This document shows, one piece after another, positions 33,567 to 46,221 of a stretch of 64,000 nt of DNA; within the stretch, counting starts at the first letter, position 1, and each line of letters starts with the position of its first letter. The notes beneath the pieces were generated by a model, which was not told where the DNA came from, ran no database searches, and saw only the letters and a program-made list of their open reading frames with translations. Both the position numbers and the translations under genes were made by a program. The DNA is from Vitis vinifera (taxonomy: Eukaryota; Streptophyta; Magnoliopsida; Vitales; Vitaceae): the NCBI RefSeq assembly GCF_030704535.1, contig NC_081819.1, positions 15,777,501 to 15,841,500 of the forward strand, written 5' to 3'.

Positions 33567-36500
33567 TGTAGACCCTCAATTTTGTCCCTTTAGCACATGA
33601 CTTTAAGTTCGTTTTTAATGCTCCATAGTAATTCCTTGGTGGCCCATTACTACTCGTACAACTTACCTTTTTCTGAGCCACCTCGGAGATTTTGGTTGAA
33701 GGATTATCTGACCCCTTATTGTGACTCTTGGCAACCCTAATTTAGACTTAGGCTTTTCCATTCATTTTTAGGCTAGCTTTTAGGTACACTTGGCCCATTA
33801 GGCACCCTTTTAGACACACTAGGCCCATTTAAGCACTTTTAAACCCACTTTTTATATGACTTGCATGATTGCATGGCCTACATGACTTGTGTGGCTTATA
33901 TGGATTTCTTTATTATTTTTATTTTATTTTATTTTATCTTATTACAAGTTTTCTAAATCATATTTCTTGGCTTTTTGGGCATGAGGAAACAGGTCGTCAT
34001 CTATTTGGAAGGAGAATCAACAGAATTTTTTTTTTAAAAAAGAGATTTTGTTTTTAGAAGGATAGCACATATATTATTTCCATGGGAGAATTGATTATAA
34101 AAAGGAAGAAAATAAGAAAGGAAAGTAGATTACAAAATGAAGGAATGAGGGGATTTTCCTCCAGCAGATTTAGGGTGTTCTTTTGGGAAGGCTGACATAT
34201 ATACGTGAGAGAAGAAAGGGAGAAGCGTGTTGATTCTTTTGATTGTGAGGAGTGGAAAGGTGCAGAAGAGCAAGAAAATGGAGATTGCAACCAGGAATCT
34301 GCCAAGTACGCTTCTTGTTCTTTTTTATTTTTTTTTTAGTATTCTCGTTTACATTCCACTCTAGATTCTCTGGCAATTTTCAAGAAGTTATTCTTGCTGA
34401 TTGGAGTGGACATTGAAGGCCACTTATTTACGTTGTTGAATCGAAATTTCCTTCAAGCTTGCTCTGTTATGATTGTGTTCTTGATTTCTTAGATTCTTTC
34501 TACAAATAGCTGAAACAGAGATTTATGGCTGAGCTTTAATGTTTGTGAAATCTTGGTATAATCTGAACTAAGTTTGTCTTAATGTGTTCAATTCTTGAAG
34601 CCATTTTGAAAATCATAAAATGTGACTTATTCTGATTACCCACCCATCATCTTCCTTTTCCCTATTTTTTTTTCTTTCTTTCTTGGTTTCTTTTTTCGTG
34701 TTTCTTTATTTACGTTTCTTCCTTTTCTTTACCTTGGTATTCTCGGATATGGGGACCATGAGCATTCTGAGAAAGGTAGGAACTTGATAAAGGCTGTGTA
34801 AAACGGGTTTTCTTGGAGTTAAACAGATGCAAAGGTTACCATAGTTCTTGAGGGTTCTTAGTTTATAGCATCGTTCATTCCACCCGGATATCTCAGCGCA
34901 ATTATACCCGACCGACATCCCAATTTCTCCGGATGTCTCACAGCCGCCATTCTATCCGATCGACATCCCATTTTCTTTGGATGTCTCATAGCCGCCATTC
35001 ACCCGGATACCTCAGCCGCCATTCTACCTGGCCGACATCCCAATTTCTCCGGATGTCTCACAGCCGCCATTCTATCCGGCCAACATCCCATTTTCTCTGG
35101 ATGTCTCACAGCCGCCATTCCACCCGGATATCTTAACCACCATTCCACCCGGCCGACATCCCATTTTCTCTGGATGTCTCACAACCGCCATTCCACCCGG
35201 ATACCTCAATCGCCATTCCACCCGGTCGACATCCCATTTTCTCTGGATGTCTCACAGCCGCCATTCCACCACGATACCTCAGCCACCATTCTAACCAGCC
35301 GACATCCCACTTCCACCCGGATGTCTCACAACCACCATTCTAACCAGCCGACATCCCACTTCCACCCGGATGTCTCACAGCCGTCATTCTATCCAACCGA
35401 CGTTCCACCTTCTCCGGATATTTCACACCCAGCGCCTGCCTTCGGATGGGAGAGGAAGACGATTCAACTTCCAATTGAGCTTACAAATCAAGATGTCTTT
35501 TAAGTTGAAGCATTTGACAGTTGAACACTCTTGCAGTGAATTGGTCCCTTCTATCCAGAATTTCCCAGCTTCACTTCATGGCAACCTTGCTATACACACC
35601 TTCTCCTCTGTTTGCTTTCTTTGATTGGGAACTTATTGTTTTAAATTGAATTTTTGAACCTTTGTTCAACTAAACATTCCTAGTTTTGAAAAATTCATCT
35701 TAAGTCCTTTTCTAGGTATAAAATCCATATTCTAACACTCTTATTGCCATTTACCTTCCGGCATGCACTTTCACTATTTTATTTGATTTTCAACCGATTT
35801 TCTTGATTTTTCTCGATTTTCAACAATCATGAACAAACTTCATGATTCCAAACAATGGAATTCATTGAATTAATTCATGCAAAAGTAATATGGACTTTGG
35901 TGGGGGTCCTACATTCTTGATATCTTCACTAATATTGATTTTAAAGATGATTGTTTGGTATTTAATTGATTTTGATTCCTCTTGGAGATATGCTTGAATT
36001 TGTTTTATATTTGTTATTGGGCTAACCTTGCTTCCCATAAAGGCGCTTTATCTTGCTATCCAAGTACGCTTCTTCTCATTTTTTTTTTTTTGAGAATTCT
36101 ATAGACACGTATGCTATTGGTGACTACATCCATGCATGATGTGATTCTTGGGTGTTTAAATATATATTAGATTTGCCCAGATAAGACATATGTTGTGTGA
36201 TAGATTCCTACACTAACTCTTATGTCGTATGATAGCACTTGAAGAGCGGTTCAGGTACGCACCCTAACTCTCCTTTATTGCAATTTGATTGTGTTTGGCA
36301 TGCCACTCTTTAAAATCACCTAGCCTACTTAGGTATCCATAATTAACTGATTAATGGTCACACTTCCCTTAACTTAGTTAGTAGAGACCTTTATAGGGCT
36401 TAGAGGGGTGCTACCTTTTAAAGGTACCTTCCCAATAGGTAACCTGATCCCCGGACTTAGACTCGGGTTTTTTAAAGACATGCTTTTTCCAAAAATTATG

Positions 36501-36657
36501 GAGTCACATTTTAGGGTTTTTCTTTCTTGTTTTATTTTCCCTTTAAAATAAAAATAAAATAAGTGGCGACTCCGACTTTTCCAAAAATTATTTTTCACAA
36601 ATAAAAAGCGAGTCTCGCTGATAGAGTGGAGGCGCACGTGAAAAATGCGGCTCCACA
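33567..36657 (+). mobile_element. Solo LTR (3091 bp) of a Tat-like gypsy element in the PMD gene
   Basis: Begins TGTAGACCCTCAATTTTGTC and ends ATGCGGCTCCACA, flanked by ACGTC at 33562-33566 and 36658-36662. It resembles the LTRs of the giant element at 40438 at both ends (TGTAGACCCTC..., ...GCGAGTCTCGC...GCACGTGAAAAATGCGG) but differs inside. Short ORFs within it are not genes. Confidence 0.94.
34873..35412. repeat. Tandem array of about 48 bp units inside the solo LTR
   Basis: Units follow GGATGTCTCACAGCCGCCAT, then TCTATCCGGCCGACATCCCA and TTTTCTCT, with variants, about ten in a row. They produce repetitive Ser/His/Arg ORFs that are not genes. Confidence 0.85.
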
Positions 36658-36946
36658 ACGTCGTGGTCCACGTAGACGTCAAGTCTTGCCTCCATCAGCT
36701 CCATCTCAACCTATACATACTAAGACATGGCAGATTGCACAATTAGATTCCACAAAGATGTCTGCGTATCATAGGCGTCCGCAGAGAAAGAGGAAGACCC
36801 CATCATGTGGCACTCATTGAGGACTGGTTTTTAGTTTTTGTGTTTATTTTCATTTGCATTATATTGTTAACTTTTTTTTATTATTATTATGAACAAATTA
36901 TTATATATTTAAATGAAAATATGATCAATTTTAAACTTAAATTGAA

Positions 36947-36948
<2 letters not shown>

Positions 36949-36994
<46 letters not shown>
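36949..36994. repeat. (TA)n microsatellite
   Basis: About 22 uninterrupted TA units in the MULE 3' region. Confidence 0.95.
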
Positions 36995-36995
<1 letters not shown>

Positions 36996-37159
36996 CAATT
37001 CGACAATCTAAAAATTTGTAACTAATTAGTTACAACAACACTATATCAATATAGAAAAAATAATGCATTAAAACTAATTTACAATCTTAACCTCCAATCA
37101 AAATAATTCTTAAAAAATTGAACATTCACATGATTTAAAATTTGAACTTAAAAAAATTG

Positions 37160-37358
37160 GTTTTAGGTTTAAATTTAAAGCTATGATCACCAACTACTAT
37201 TTTGACTATTTAAAAAAAAATAAAAAATCATAATTACCAATTACAGTTTTATGATGTAAATACCCTCATGAATAAGACACACATCACATTGAAAATTATT
37301 TTGAGAATAAAATTAATTTATAAATTTTTTGTTTTAAAGAAATCATTTTTGTCCAAAA
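37160..37358 (-). repeat. MULE right terminal region (inverted, diverged)
   Basis: Read on the minus strand: GGACAAAAATG, TACATCATAAAACTG, TAATTGGTAATTATG, then GTAGTTGGTGATC. The order matches the left end. Differences are mostly transitions. Confidence 0.7.
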
Positions 37359-37956
37359 CTCCTGTTAAAACCCAATAAGGAACATTTTTCTTATTCTCAA
37401 TGAATTTACAAAAATGTTCTAAAAGCATTTTCATTTATTTACCAAAACAGTTAAACTAAATGGTGAATTGATTGGAAAAACATAGGTATTTTCTTTCTAC
37501 AATTCTATATTTTAAGAAGTGGAAAAACAAATTCTATTAGGTTGGCATTTTAAGTTTAAAATTTTAAGCCTTTCCATTCCATTCCATTTTGATCCCATTT
37601 TGAAAGGAAAAAATTGGAGAAAATAAAATTATTTTTGTTGTATTTAAGTAATTTTCCAATTATGTTTTGTACAAATGCATAATTGGCTTTAATTTTTGTA
37701 CAAAGTTATAAAATAATATAATATTCTTCATTATGAGGGCATAAAATAGTATATTTATAACTAATTATATTTATATTGAGTATAGTATCAAATATTTTAA
37801 TAAAACTAAACCAAAATATTTTTATATCAAATTAAAGACATCAATCATTTAATTTCATATATTATTATTCTTTAAATAATGAGATCAATTAAAGTTAAAT
37901 ATTTTTATTAAACCACTCACATATTTTTAGTCAATCTAAAATCAAAATAATATAAT
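37359..37956. other. AT-rich spacer
   Basis: No gene or recognisable element between the MULE end and the minus-strand LTR. Confidence 0.5.
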
Positions 37957-40437
37957 TGTGGACCCGCATCTTTCACGTGCGCCTCCACTCGATCGGCGAG
38001 ACTCGCTTTTTATTCGTGAAAAATAATTTTTGGAAAAGTCGGAGTCGCCACTTATTTTATTTTTATTTTAAAGGGAAAATAAAACAAAAAAGAAAAACCC
38101 TAAAATGTGACTCCATAATTTTTGGAAAAAGCATGTCTTTGAAAAACCCGAGTCTAAGTCCGGGGATCAGGTTACCTATTGGGAAGGTACCTTTAAAAGG
38201 TAGCACCCCTCTAAGCCCTATAAAGGTATCTACTAACTAAGTTAAGGGGAATGTGACAATTAACCGGTTAATTATGGATACCTAAGTAGGCTAGATGGTT
38301 CTAAAAAATAGCATGCCAAACAAGATCAAATCATAATAAAGGAAGGTTAGGATGCGTACCTGGACCGCTTCTCAAGTGCTATCATAAAACATCAATGGTT
38401 AATTTAAACAATATATCATCCAGCATGTATTTTATTAGAAATAATCAAACAATGAAACATGTATATCAGAACACTCAAGCATTATTAGACATAAGCATTA
38501 TTTCACAATGATAAACATATTCATAGAATTCAGAAAGTAGGTGATAGAGGACATACCTAAATAGCATAGATAATTTGTAACGTGCTTCCTCAAGTTGTAA
38601 GGGGTTAGATAATAAATAATAAAATATAGAAATCCTAGCATGCTCGTTATCTAATTAGCATAGCAAAAGTGATCAAAGTATACAGAATCATCAATTATCA
38701 CATACATCTTGTATATAATTCCTAAAAAAATAGATATGATTTCAATAAATGGCAAGGGTGACGGTAAAGATGAGTTTTAAAAAGATGATTTTATGTAGGG
38801 GTTTCACCAATTCCCCAATTGATATACACAAATATAGCTTGGAATTAAATGTTATTACTTTCGTAAAAAAAAATATATATATATATATAAAAGAAAAAAT
38901 AAAAAAAAATTCATGAGTATTAAAAAAACATTTATTCGATAGTTTTAATGAATTGTATTTATAAAAGGAAGTTTTGATTTACTTAAATAAGAAGGCTTTA
39001 ATTTCATGCAAAGAAAATATTTTTTAAAAAAAGTTTGTTCACAAGAAAATAAATGTTATCACTTTTATAAAAGAAATATTTCATAAGTATTAAAAATAAT
39101 GATAATAATAACAATAATTGATTCCATAGTTTTAATGAATTTTATTTATAAAAAGAAGCTTTAATTTATTTAAATAAAAAAAACTTTAATTCCATGCAAA
39201 GGAAATGTTTTTAAAAAGTTCATTCACAAGAAAATAAATGTAATTATCACTTTTATAAAGGAAATGTTTCATGAGTATAATAATAATAATAGTAATAATT
39301 GAGTCCATAGTTTTAATTAATCTTATAAAAGGAAGTTTCAATTTACTTAAATAAAAAAGGCTTTAATTCCATGCAAAGAAAATATATATTTTTTTTAAAA
39401 AGTTTATTCACAAGAAAATAAATGTTATCACTTTTATAAAGGAAATATTTTATGAGTATTAATAATAACAACAATAATAATAATAATTGATTCCATAGTT
39501 TTAATGAATTTTATAAAAGGAAGTTTTAATTTATTTTAAAAAAAAGACTTTAATTCCATCTAAAGAAAATGCTTTCAAAAAATTCATTTACAAAAAAGAG
39601 AAAGAAAAAATTAATTAATTAATAATGGTAATAATAATAAAACCTCATAAAAAATATATTTGACAATTTAAAAATATTTTTTTTTAAATGTAAGAATATC
39701 TTTTATAATTTAAATTTTTCTTTAATAATTTTTTTTTAACTTTATTTTATTTACAAGAGGATGATTTCCACAACTCTTTATTTAGAAAGCACAAAAAAAA
39801 AAATTTATTATTTTTTTAAAACATAATAAAGTTTTTAAATAAGATAAACAATTATTTTATATTTTAATCCAAGAGAACAAAAAAATGTTTAAAATAATTT
39901 AAATATTACAACTTTTTATTTTTGAATTTTGAACAAAGCTATCATAAAAATTATCAAAACACTTAAAAATTCAAACTTTTTCATCATCATCAGGAATTAT
40001 CCCAAAACTAAAAATTAAGCACAATATAAATTTTCATTAATATCCAAATTATTGAAAACTAAAAAAAAACTTGCAAAATATTTCAACTTTTCATTAGCAT
40101 CACAAAATTATCCAAAACGAATAAAACATCTAATTTTTAAACTATCATCCCGAATCATCCAAGACAAATGCCTACAAAAAGTAACATGAGATTAGCAATA
40201 ATAATAATGATAACTAAAATAAAATAAATTCAAAAACCAAAAAAACTAAAAATCCTAACTTAATTTATATTTTGTTCAAACAATCATTAACACATCTCAT
40301 ATAAATACATCAAATCCAACAAAACACTCACCAGAAGACATTAAATCCTATTATAACCGTCCATGATTTCATTCCCTTTCCTTTAACAAATAAATAAAAA
40401 CATGCCCATAGCATCATTCACATCAGGACGACCATAT
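37957..40437 (-). repeat. Minus-strand Tat-like LTR, interrupted by the tandem element
   Basis: Begins TGTGGACCCGCATCTTTCAC, which is the inverted 3' end of the LTR family seen at 33567 and 40438. It shares the inverted GGAATTGGTGAAA/CAATTGGGG block (38805-38830) with LTR1 (44425-44450). It is cut at 40437 by the plus-strand LTR. Its other part must lie beyond the window. Confidence 0.85.
38842..39600. repeat. Tandem repeats of about 183 bp inside the minus LTR
   Basis: AAATGTTATCACTTTTATAA recurs at about 39051, 39240 and 39421 (with a diverged copy near 38847). Each copy is followed by a (TAA)n stretch, CATAGTTTTAATGAATTTTA and CTTTAATTCCATGCAAAG. Confidence 0.8.
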
Positions 40438-43064
40438 TGTAGACCCTCTATTTTGTCTTCCTCGCACATGTCGTTTATAGCAATTCCCTGGTGGCCTGTT
40501 AATACTCGTGTAGCCTATATTTTCTAAGCCACCTTGGAGACTATGGTTGAAGGATGATTTGACCTCTTATTGTGACCTTTGGCAGCTCTAATTTAGACTT
40601 AGGCACTTTAGGCCCACTAAGACACCACACTTGGCCCATTAGGCATCACCCTAGGTCCATTTAGATACTTGGCCTATTAGGCATCACTTTAAGCCCATTT
40701 AGACACTTTAGGCCCACTTAGATCACTTTAGGCCCATTTAGGCACCTTAGGCCCATTTAGCCACTTTAGGCCCATTTAGGCACCTTAGGCCCATTTAGCC
40801 ACTTTAGGCCCATTTAGGTACCCTAGGCCCATTTAGGTACACTTGGGCCATTAGGCATCACTTTAGGTTCACTTAGTGCACCTTAGGCCCATTAGACACA
40901 CTTGGCCCATTAGGTATCGCCTTAGGCCCACTTAAACACTTTTCAAGGTTTAGTTTCACTTAGATTTGTTTTCTTGTTTTATTTATTTATTTATTTTATT
41001 GATTGCTTTTAAGATTAAGTGAGTTTTTGATATATTTATACTATTTCATCATTATTATTATTTGTATTTTTGTTTATTTATTTTATTTTATAATTGCATG
41101 AAATGAGTTCTTATTATTATTATTATTATTATTACTATTATTATTATTATTATAATTATTTACTTAATTATTTTGTTAATTTAATTTGTTTGTTTATTTT
41201 ATAATTTTCTAAAACACCTTGGGATTCATTCATTAAGTCTAATTTTCTTTATATTTTTGTAGAGAAATTCACCAAAGGAATCATCACTGGAGAGAAAAGG
41301 GAAGGTTGAAAACATGTATTGGCAAAGATATGCATGTGTTGAAGGATAGATCCAAGGTGGTTGGAAGAGGAGAGGACGTATGGAAGGAAATGAACTGAGA
41401 AAGAAAGCAAGTATGCACCCATGCATGTGCTGATTGTGCTTTTGATGGAAGGAAATGAATGAAGAAAGAAAATTACCAAAGCTATTTTGGCATGGAAAAA
41501 GGAAAGGTTCAATGGGTATTTGGACGGAATGAAGACTATGTTCAGGAGGGAGAGTCCTGATGATGCTTGACTGACGTGGATGATTGAGGCTCTCCGGGCT
41601 GGTGAGTTGTCTTTCCATATTGGTAGAGTCAACGGGACCATTGAGAAGGAAAGGATTCTCTGGAGGGAAGGGGCAGCTGCACCGGAACAGAAAGAAAATA
41701 TTTTTTTGCATAGAAGAGAGAGGAAAAGGATCAGAGGAGAGGACTTTTTCCAGGAGGTCTTCCATCATTGTGGTGGGAGAGAGGAGTGGTGGAGATTGAG
41801 AAAAGACGAAGGAGAGAGGATTAAAAAAAAGGAGAGAACAAGTGAGGCTGTGATTTTCAGAGAGAAGAGGAGTGATCAGTCGGGTTGAGGAAAGGTGAGG
41901 CTACGATTTTTAGAGGGTAGAGAGAAGAGCAGTAGAGAGAAAAGAAAGAGGGTTTGAGAGAAGGATTCAGGGACTGGAAGGGAGGGCAGATTCGGTGATG
42001 AAGTGAGCTGGTTTTGAGAGGAGAAGAGGGTAGAGGATTCAAAGACGGGAAGAGCACCATTGAGAAGGAAGGGAAAGAAGGCAGCCACACCGGAAAAGTT
42101 TCGGGAAGCACGACTGCACCTCGAAGGGCACAACAACAATCAGATCAGATTGTGTTTTCATGAACTGCAATTCACGGAGTGATCGTTTCTAAAAAAAAAT
42201 TATTGTCCAAGAAATCCTCGTTCCGGTTAAGACGCTGAATACTTTCGTCTTCGCCAGACATGGGTTTCTCATCGAGATCATCCACACGTTCTGAACTTTG
42301 AAAGGAACTCACCAGATTTTGCCCAAAATCCAACCATCAAGAAGGACTCCATGCACGGGCTGCATATAGAAAGAGATCATCACGCACCAGAATTTTAAGG
42401 GGGAGACATCCACCATTCCGGAGATCTTCACGACTTTATCTCCAAGAGCACAAGTGTGCGTGTTGATCAAAGATTTTTCTCCACTAACATGCATTACTTT
42501 GGGGACTGTGCAAGTAGCTGCAGCCACCACGCCATGCATCATTCGAATTGTTTATTTTAAATAAATAAAAAAATCTTGCTCGGTGGAAAGTAGTCTTCAA
42601 GTTTTGAAAAAGCCCTTTGAGAATTTGCTGTGCATGGATATCCACCACACAAGTCACCTTTGGAATTGTTTGTTTTAATTAAAATCTCTTATCGGTGGAA
42701 AGTGGCCTTCACGTTTTAAGGTAAACTAATTCATCCCATTATAATTTTGTTTCATGAAATATTCAATTCAATTCATACTTGTTTAGGATTTTATCTATTG
42801 TTTAGGTTTAATTATTTCCAATAACATTAATATTCATGATTTAGCTTTAAAATTATTCTTATTTGGCCTATGCATTTTAAATTTTATTTAATTTTTTATT
42901 GTAAATTCATATTTAGTTTAAATGTTAATTTTTAATTTTTCTTAACTAAATAAACAAATTAATTTTGACTTATTATTCTTGCTTGAAAATTATGATTTAT
43001 GTTTAATGTAGTTACAATTTATTTTCTTAGTTCGACAAATTAGATTTTTTTTTTATTTATTTAC

Positions 43065-43117
<53 letters not shown>

Positions 43118-43719
43118 TTAAGTATTGGTTTGGGCAATTTTTGTTAATAATGGAAAAGTTGAGATTTTTTAGAGTTTAGATAATTTGTTATGATAGTTAA
43201 AAATTTAGAATATTGATTAGCATTATTTTGATTCTCAATTAGGAAATTCATAATTTCTTTTAGTTTAGTTTAATTTATCTTTTAGTTTAAATGTTATTAA
43301 AATTCAGTCTATTAGTTCAATTGCTTCCATGTCACTATTTTCATATCTAAAAGTTGTTAAATTTAATTCATGATTCATCCTTTTAGTTTATTAGTTTTAG
43401 AATTTAAGTTGGTTAATTTATTTCATTCCGCGTTGATATATTCATGTTTTAAAATAAAAAATATAAAATTAAATAAATAAATAAAATAAATAATTATTTT
43501 AGTTTTGATTGATCCTGTTTTAGTTGATATTTTTTTAGAGTTTTAATTAATTCGATTGGTTTCATATTGATTAGTTTATGTTAAGATTTCCTAATTCCAT
43601 TTTTCTATTAATTCTATGCTTTCAAATTGTAGGCTATTAGTTTAATCTATCCCCATGTTGTCATTTTGTGTTTAAAAATAGTTCATTTTAGTTTTGATTA
43701 ATTTTATTTATCTTATGTG

Positions 43720-43773
<54 letters not shown>

Positions 43774-45283
43774 TTATTATTCATTTGTTTAGTTAGTCGA
43801 TTAAATTTATGACTTCAAATCGTCAATATTAGTTGATACGTATCATTTGTACTATTTTAAAGGTCACATAATATTTAGGGTTTGATTAAGTTTATTTTAA
43901 GATTAAATGTTTTTAAAGTTTCAGTGCTTGTAAGATCTAAGGTTTTGGTTTATCACTTTGGCCATCCTTTGTCAAATTCAATTTTTAGAGGCTATCAGAA
44001 GATAGTGAAGATTGGCCTCTAGTCCCACCACTACAATTTTATCGGTTGTCAAAAATTTTACTTTGTGATTTTGTTCTTTTTTTTTCTTTGTATTTTAATT
44101 CATACATTGTATTGTTTTCAAATTAACTTCTTTTATCTTTAAAACATAACAATATTCTCAAAATCTCATTTCCTTAAAAACAAACCATTTCAAAAATTCA
44201 TTTAGAGTTCTCAGAATCAAAATCTCATTCCCTTTAAAAATTCATTTCAAAGATCCTTTAGGATTCTTAAAATCAAAACCCCATTTTCTTAAAGAATATG
44301 CAACCATTTTTTGATCGGTTTGCATCTTTCTCGGTTTTTAATGAAAATTTTGGTTTGAAATCAGACACGAATCAAAGCTTGTGGTCCCACATAAATGGGA
44401 TAATTTTGAGCTAAATTCTTGTATATCAATTGGGGAATTGGTGAAATCCCCACATAGAAAAATCTTTTCAAAAATTATTTTTGTTGCCACTTTTGTCACT
44501 TGTTGAAATTATGTCTATTTTTTTAGGAATTGTATGCAAGATGAGTGTGATAATTAGTGTTTTCATATACTTTGATAATTTTTGCTATGCCAATTAGATA
44601 ACGAGCATGCTAGGATTCCTATATTTTATTATTTATTATCTAACCCCTCATGTCTTATGGAAGCGCATTGTAAGTTATCTATGCTATCCAGGTACGCCCC
44701 CCTATCACCTACTTTCTAAATTTTGTAAACAATCATGTCACTGTGAAGTATGCATATGTTTGATAATCCTTAGGTGTTTAGATGTATGCTTGATTCACTA
44801 TGATTAAATACATGTTGTGTGTTATACTTCTATACTAACTCTGATGTTTTATGATAGCACTTAAGAAGCGGTTCAGGTACGCATCCTAACCTTTCTTTTA
44901 TGACAATTTGATCCTATTTGGCATGTTATTTTTTGAAATCACCTTAGCCTACTCAGGTATCCATAATCAACCGATTAATTGCCATATTCCCCTTAACTTA
45001 GTTAGTAGAGACTTTTAGAGGGCTTAAAGGGGTGCTACCTTTTAAAGGTACCTTCCCGATAGGTAATCTGATCCCCGGACTTAGACTCGGGTTTTTCAAA
45101 GACACGCTTTTCCAAAAATTATGGAGTCATATTTTTAGGGTTTTATTTCTTGTTTTATTTTCCCTTAAAATAAAAAATAAAATAAGTGGCGACTCCAACT
45201 TTTTTTCAAAAATCAATTTTTCACAAATAAAAAGCGAGTCTTGCCGATCGAGTGGGGACGCACGTGAAAAATGCGGGTCCACA
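40438..45283 (+). repeat. LTR1 of the Tat-like element (4846 bp)
   Basis: TGTAGACCCTCTATTTTGTC ... ATGCGGGTCCACA. It contains a TTAGGCCCATTTAGGCACC-type tandem array (about 40602-40950) and ATT trinucleotide runs (about 41110-41155, 43068-43118, 43726-43775). The 180-aa minus ORF at 41226-41768 is antisense to LTR sequence and is not supported as a gene. Confidence 0.94.
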
Positions 45284-45286
45284 AAT

Positions 45287-45304
45287 TGGCGACTCCACTG
45301 GGGA
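45287..45304 (+). other. Primer binding site
   Basis: TGGCGACTCCACTGGGGA starts 3 bases after the LTR end. This motif type is used by Tat/Ogre elements and is usually attributed to a tRNA-Arg primer. I could not check the tRNA match. Confidence 0.75.
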
Positions 45305-46221
45305 TTTTGAGGATCAAACTTGAACACTATTTAAGGAAAATGTGGCGTTTAATTGGTCTATTAGAGGGTACCCTTTTTAGGCAAGGTGATTTGGTTAGCT
45401 TGCTTGATTGCTTTGCTATCTTAACATGTTTGATTGCCTTGGATGATCACTTGATTGCTTGCTCACTTCAGCATGATTCACTCTCACGTATGCTAGATAG
45501 GACTTTGATTGTATGATACTTATTTGCTTGGTATGACTGCTTGTTGCATGACAAACCTTTCTCTTGCATGATTGTATGATTGCTTGTCTTTGTTCACTAT
45601 TTCACTTTAGATCTTAGGTTTTTCGGATGCACCCACACTTTTCACTATGCACTTTAGATTATCCCTGAGTGTTGAGAGATGAGAGAGCCTTCACCATTAG
45701 GAAACCCCCTGGGAACGCGAGGAAGTGCATGTGTGGAGGTGATGACCACCTTGCATGGAAGCACCCCGTCTCTTTGGAGGCATGCAGAGGGTTGCGTACC
45801 GCCGGAGGGTACGATCGCTTCTGCTAGGGATCCTTTAATCCACCTTTTTTTTTTTTATCTTATAGAACCACCACAACCTTATAGGCTAGCCTAGACCCAA
45901 TTAGGATTTCACTCTTACACGTGGGTGCATCTGTGGACCTTCAAAGCTGCCTTGGTTACAATTGGGTTCGATTACCCTCTCCATAGTCCCATTTTGGTAT
46001 GATCAGATACGGGTATCAGTTTGAGTATACATGGGCCATATGTTTGATTACCTTTTAGTCGATTTCTACGGAGTTACCCTTGTATAGCGTCTCATCTAGT
46101 GTTTCCGTGTTTATAGGAGTATTTTTTGGTGCCCAGTCTGGATTCGCCTTCGTGGACTAGAGTTAGAGGCAGGTTGACCAGAGTATCAGATCAGCCAGAC
46201 CAGAGAGTAGATCAGAGAGAT
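45305..46221 (+). other. Leader between PBS and gag
   Basis: No convincing protein. A 71-aa ORF (45679-45894) is not recognisable. The gag-pol frame is open from 46126, but the first ATG in it is at 46222. Confidence 0.5.

Larger units (their letters stand above)
30977..36820 (+). pseudogene. Plant mobile domain (PMD) gene inside the MULE, broken
   Basis: Exons by splice sites: 30977-31075, 31163-31810, 31900-about 32168, 32247-32681, and 32771 to 36820 with the solo LTR 33567-36657 removed. PMD blocks: FMWEWEMDPRLRPYI, LVERWRPETHTFHL, GEMTITLQDVVVILGLRIHG, RAFILGLIGSALFTDKKG, and MGDLVAHLPAISLADQEIWR. The C-terminal region is a Ser/Thr/Pro-rich stretch, then a basic tail (AYHRRPQRKRKTPS). 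PMD proteins such as MAIN and MAIL1 act in gene silencing and genome stability in Arabidopsis, and the domain also occurs in MULE and gypsy elements. In-frame stops: TAG 31073 (last codon before a donor), TAG 32388, TGA 32589 and TAG 33020. Not expected to be functional. The frame is preserved on both sides of the LTR and its duplication. Confidence 0.85.
23888..37358 (+). mobile_element. Mutator-like element (MULE) with transposase and PMD gene, nested LTR inside
   Basis: The left end (about 23888-24085) and the inverted right end (about 37160-37358) share a colinear series of motifs: GACccAAAATG, ACATCATAAAAC, gTAgTTGGTAAcTAcGgTTTT, and a second GTAGTTGGT unit. These act as long degenerate TIRs. 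Between them lie a transposase (27940-30435) and a PMD gene (30977-36820), both on the plus strand. Without the 3.1-kb solo LTR the element is about 10.4 kb. Outer borders are approximate, and I did not find a convincing 9-bp target duplication. Confidence 0.78.

Noticed and set aside
34933..35503. His/Ser/Arg repeat proteins (MSHSRHS...)
   Set aside because: Translation of the 48-bp tandem array in a solo LTR.
36374..36682. Near-identical peptides at 36374-36682 (-) and 37956-38240 (+), taken first for a conserved gene
   Set aside because: Both are LTR 3' ends in opposite orientation. Similar segments recur in LTR1 and LTR2.
41226..41768. 180-aa minus ORF, repeated exactly at 57682-58224
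   Set aside because: Both copies lie in LTRs. Their identity follows from the LTR duplication, and no domain is recognisable.
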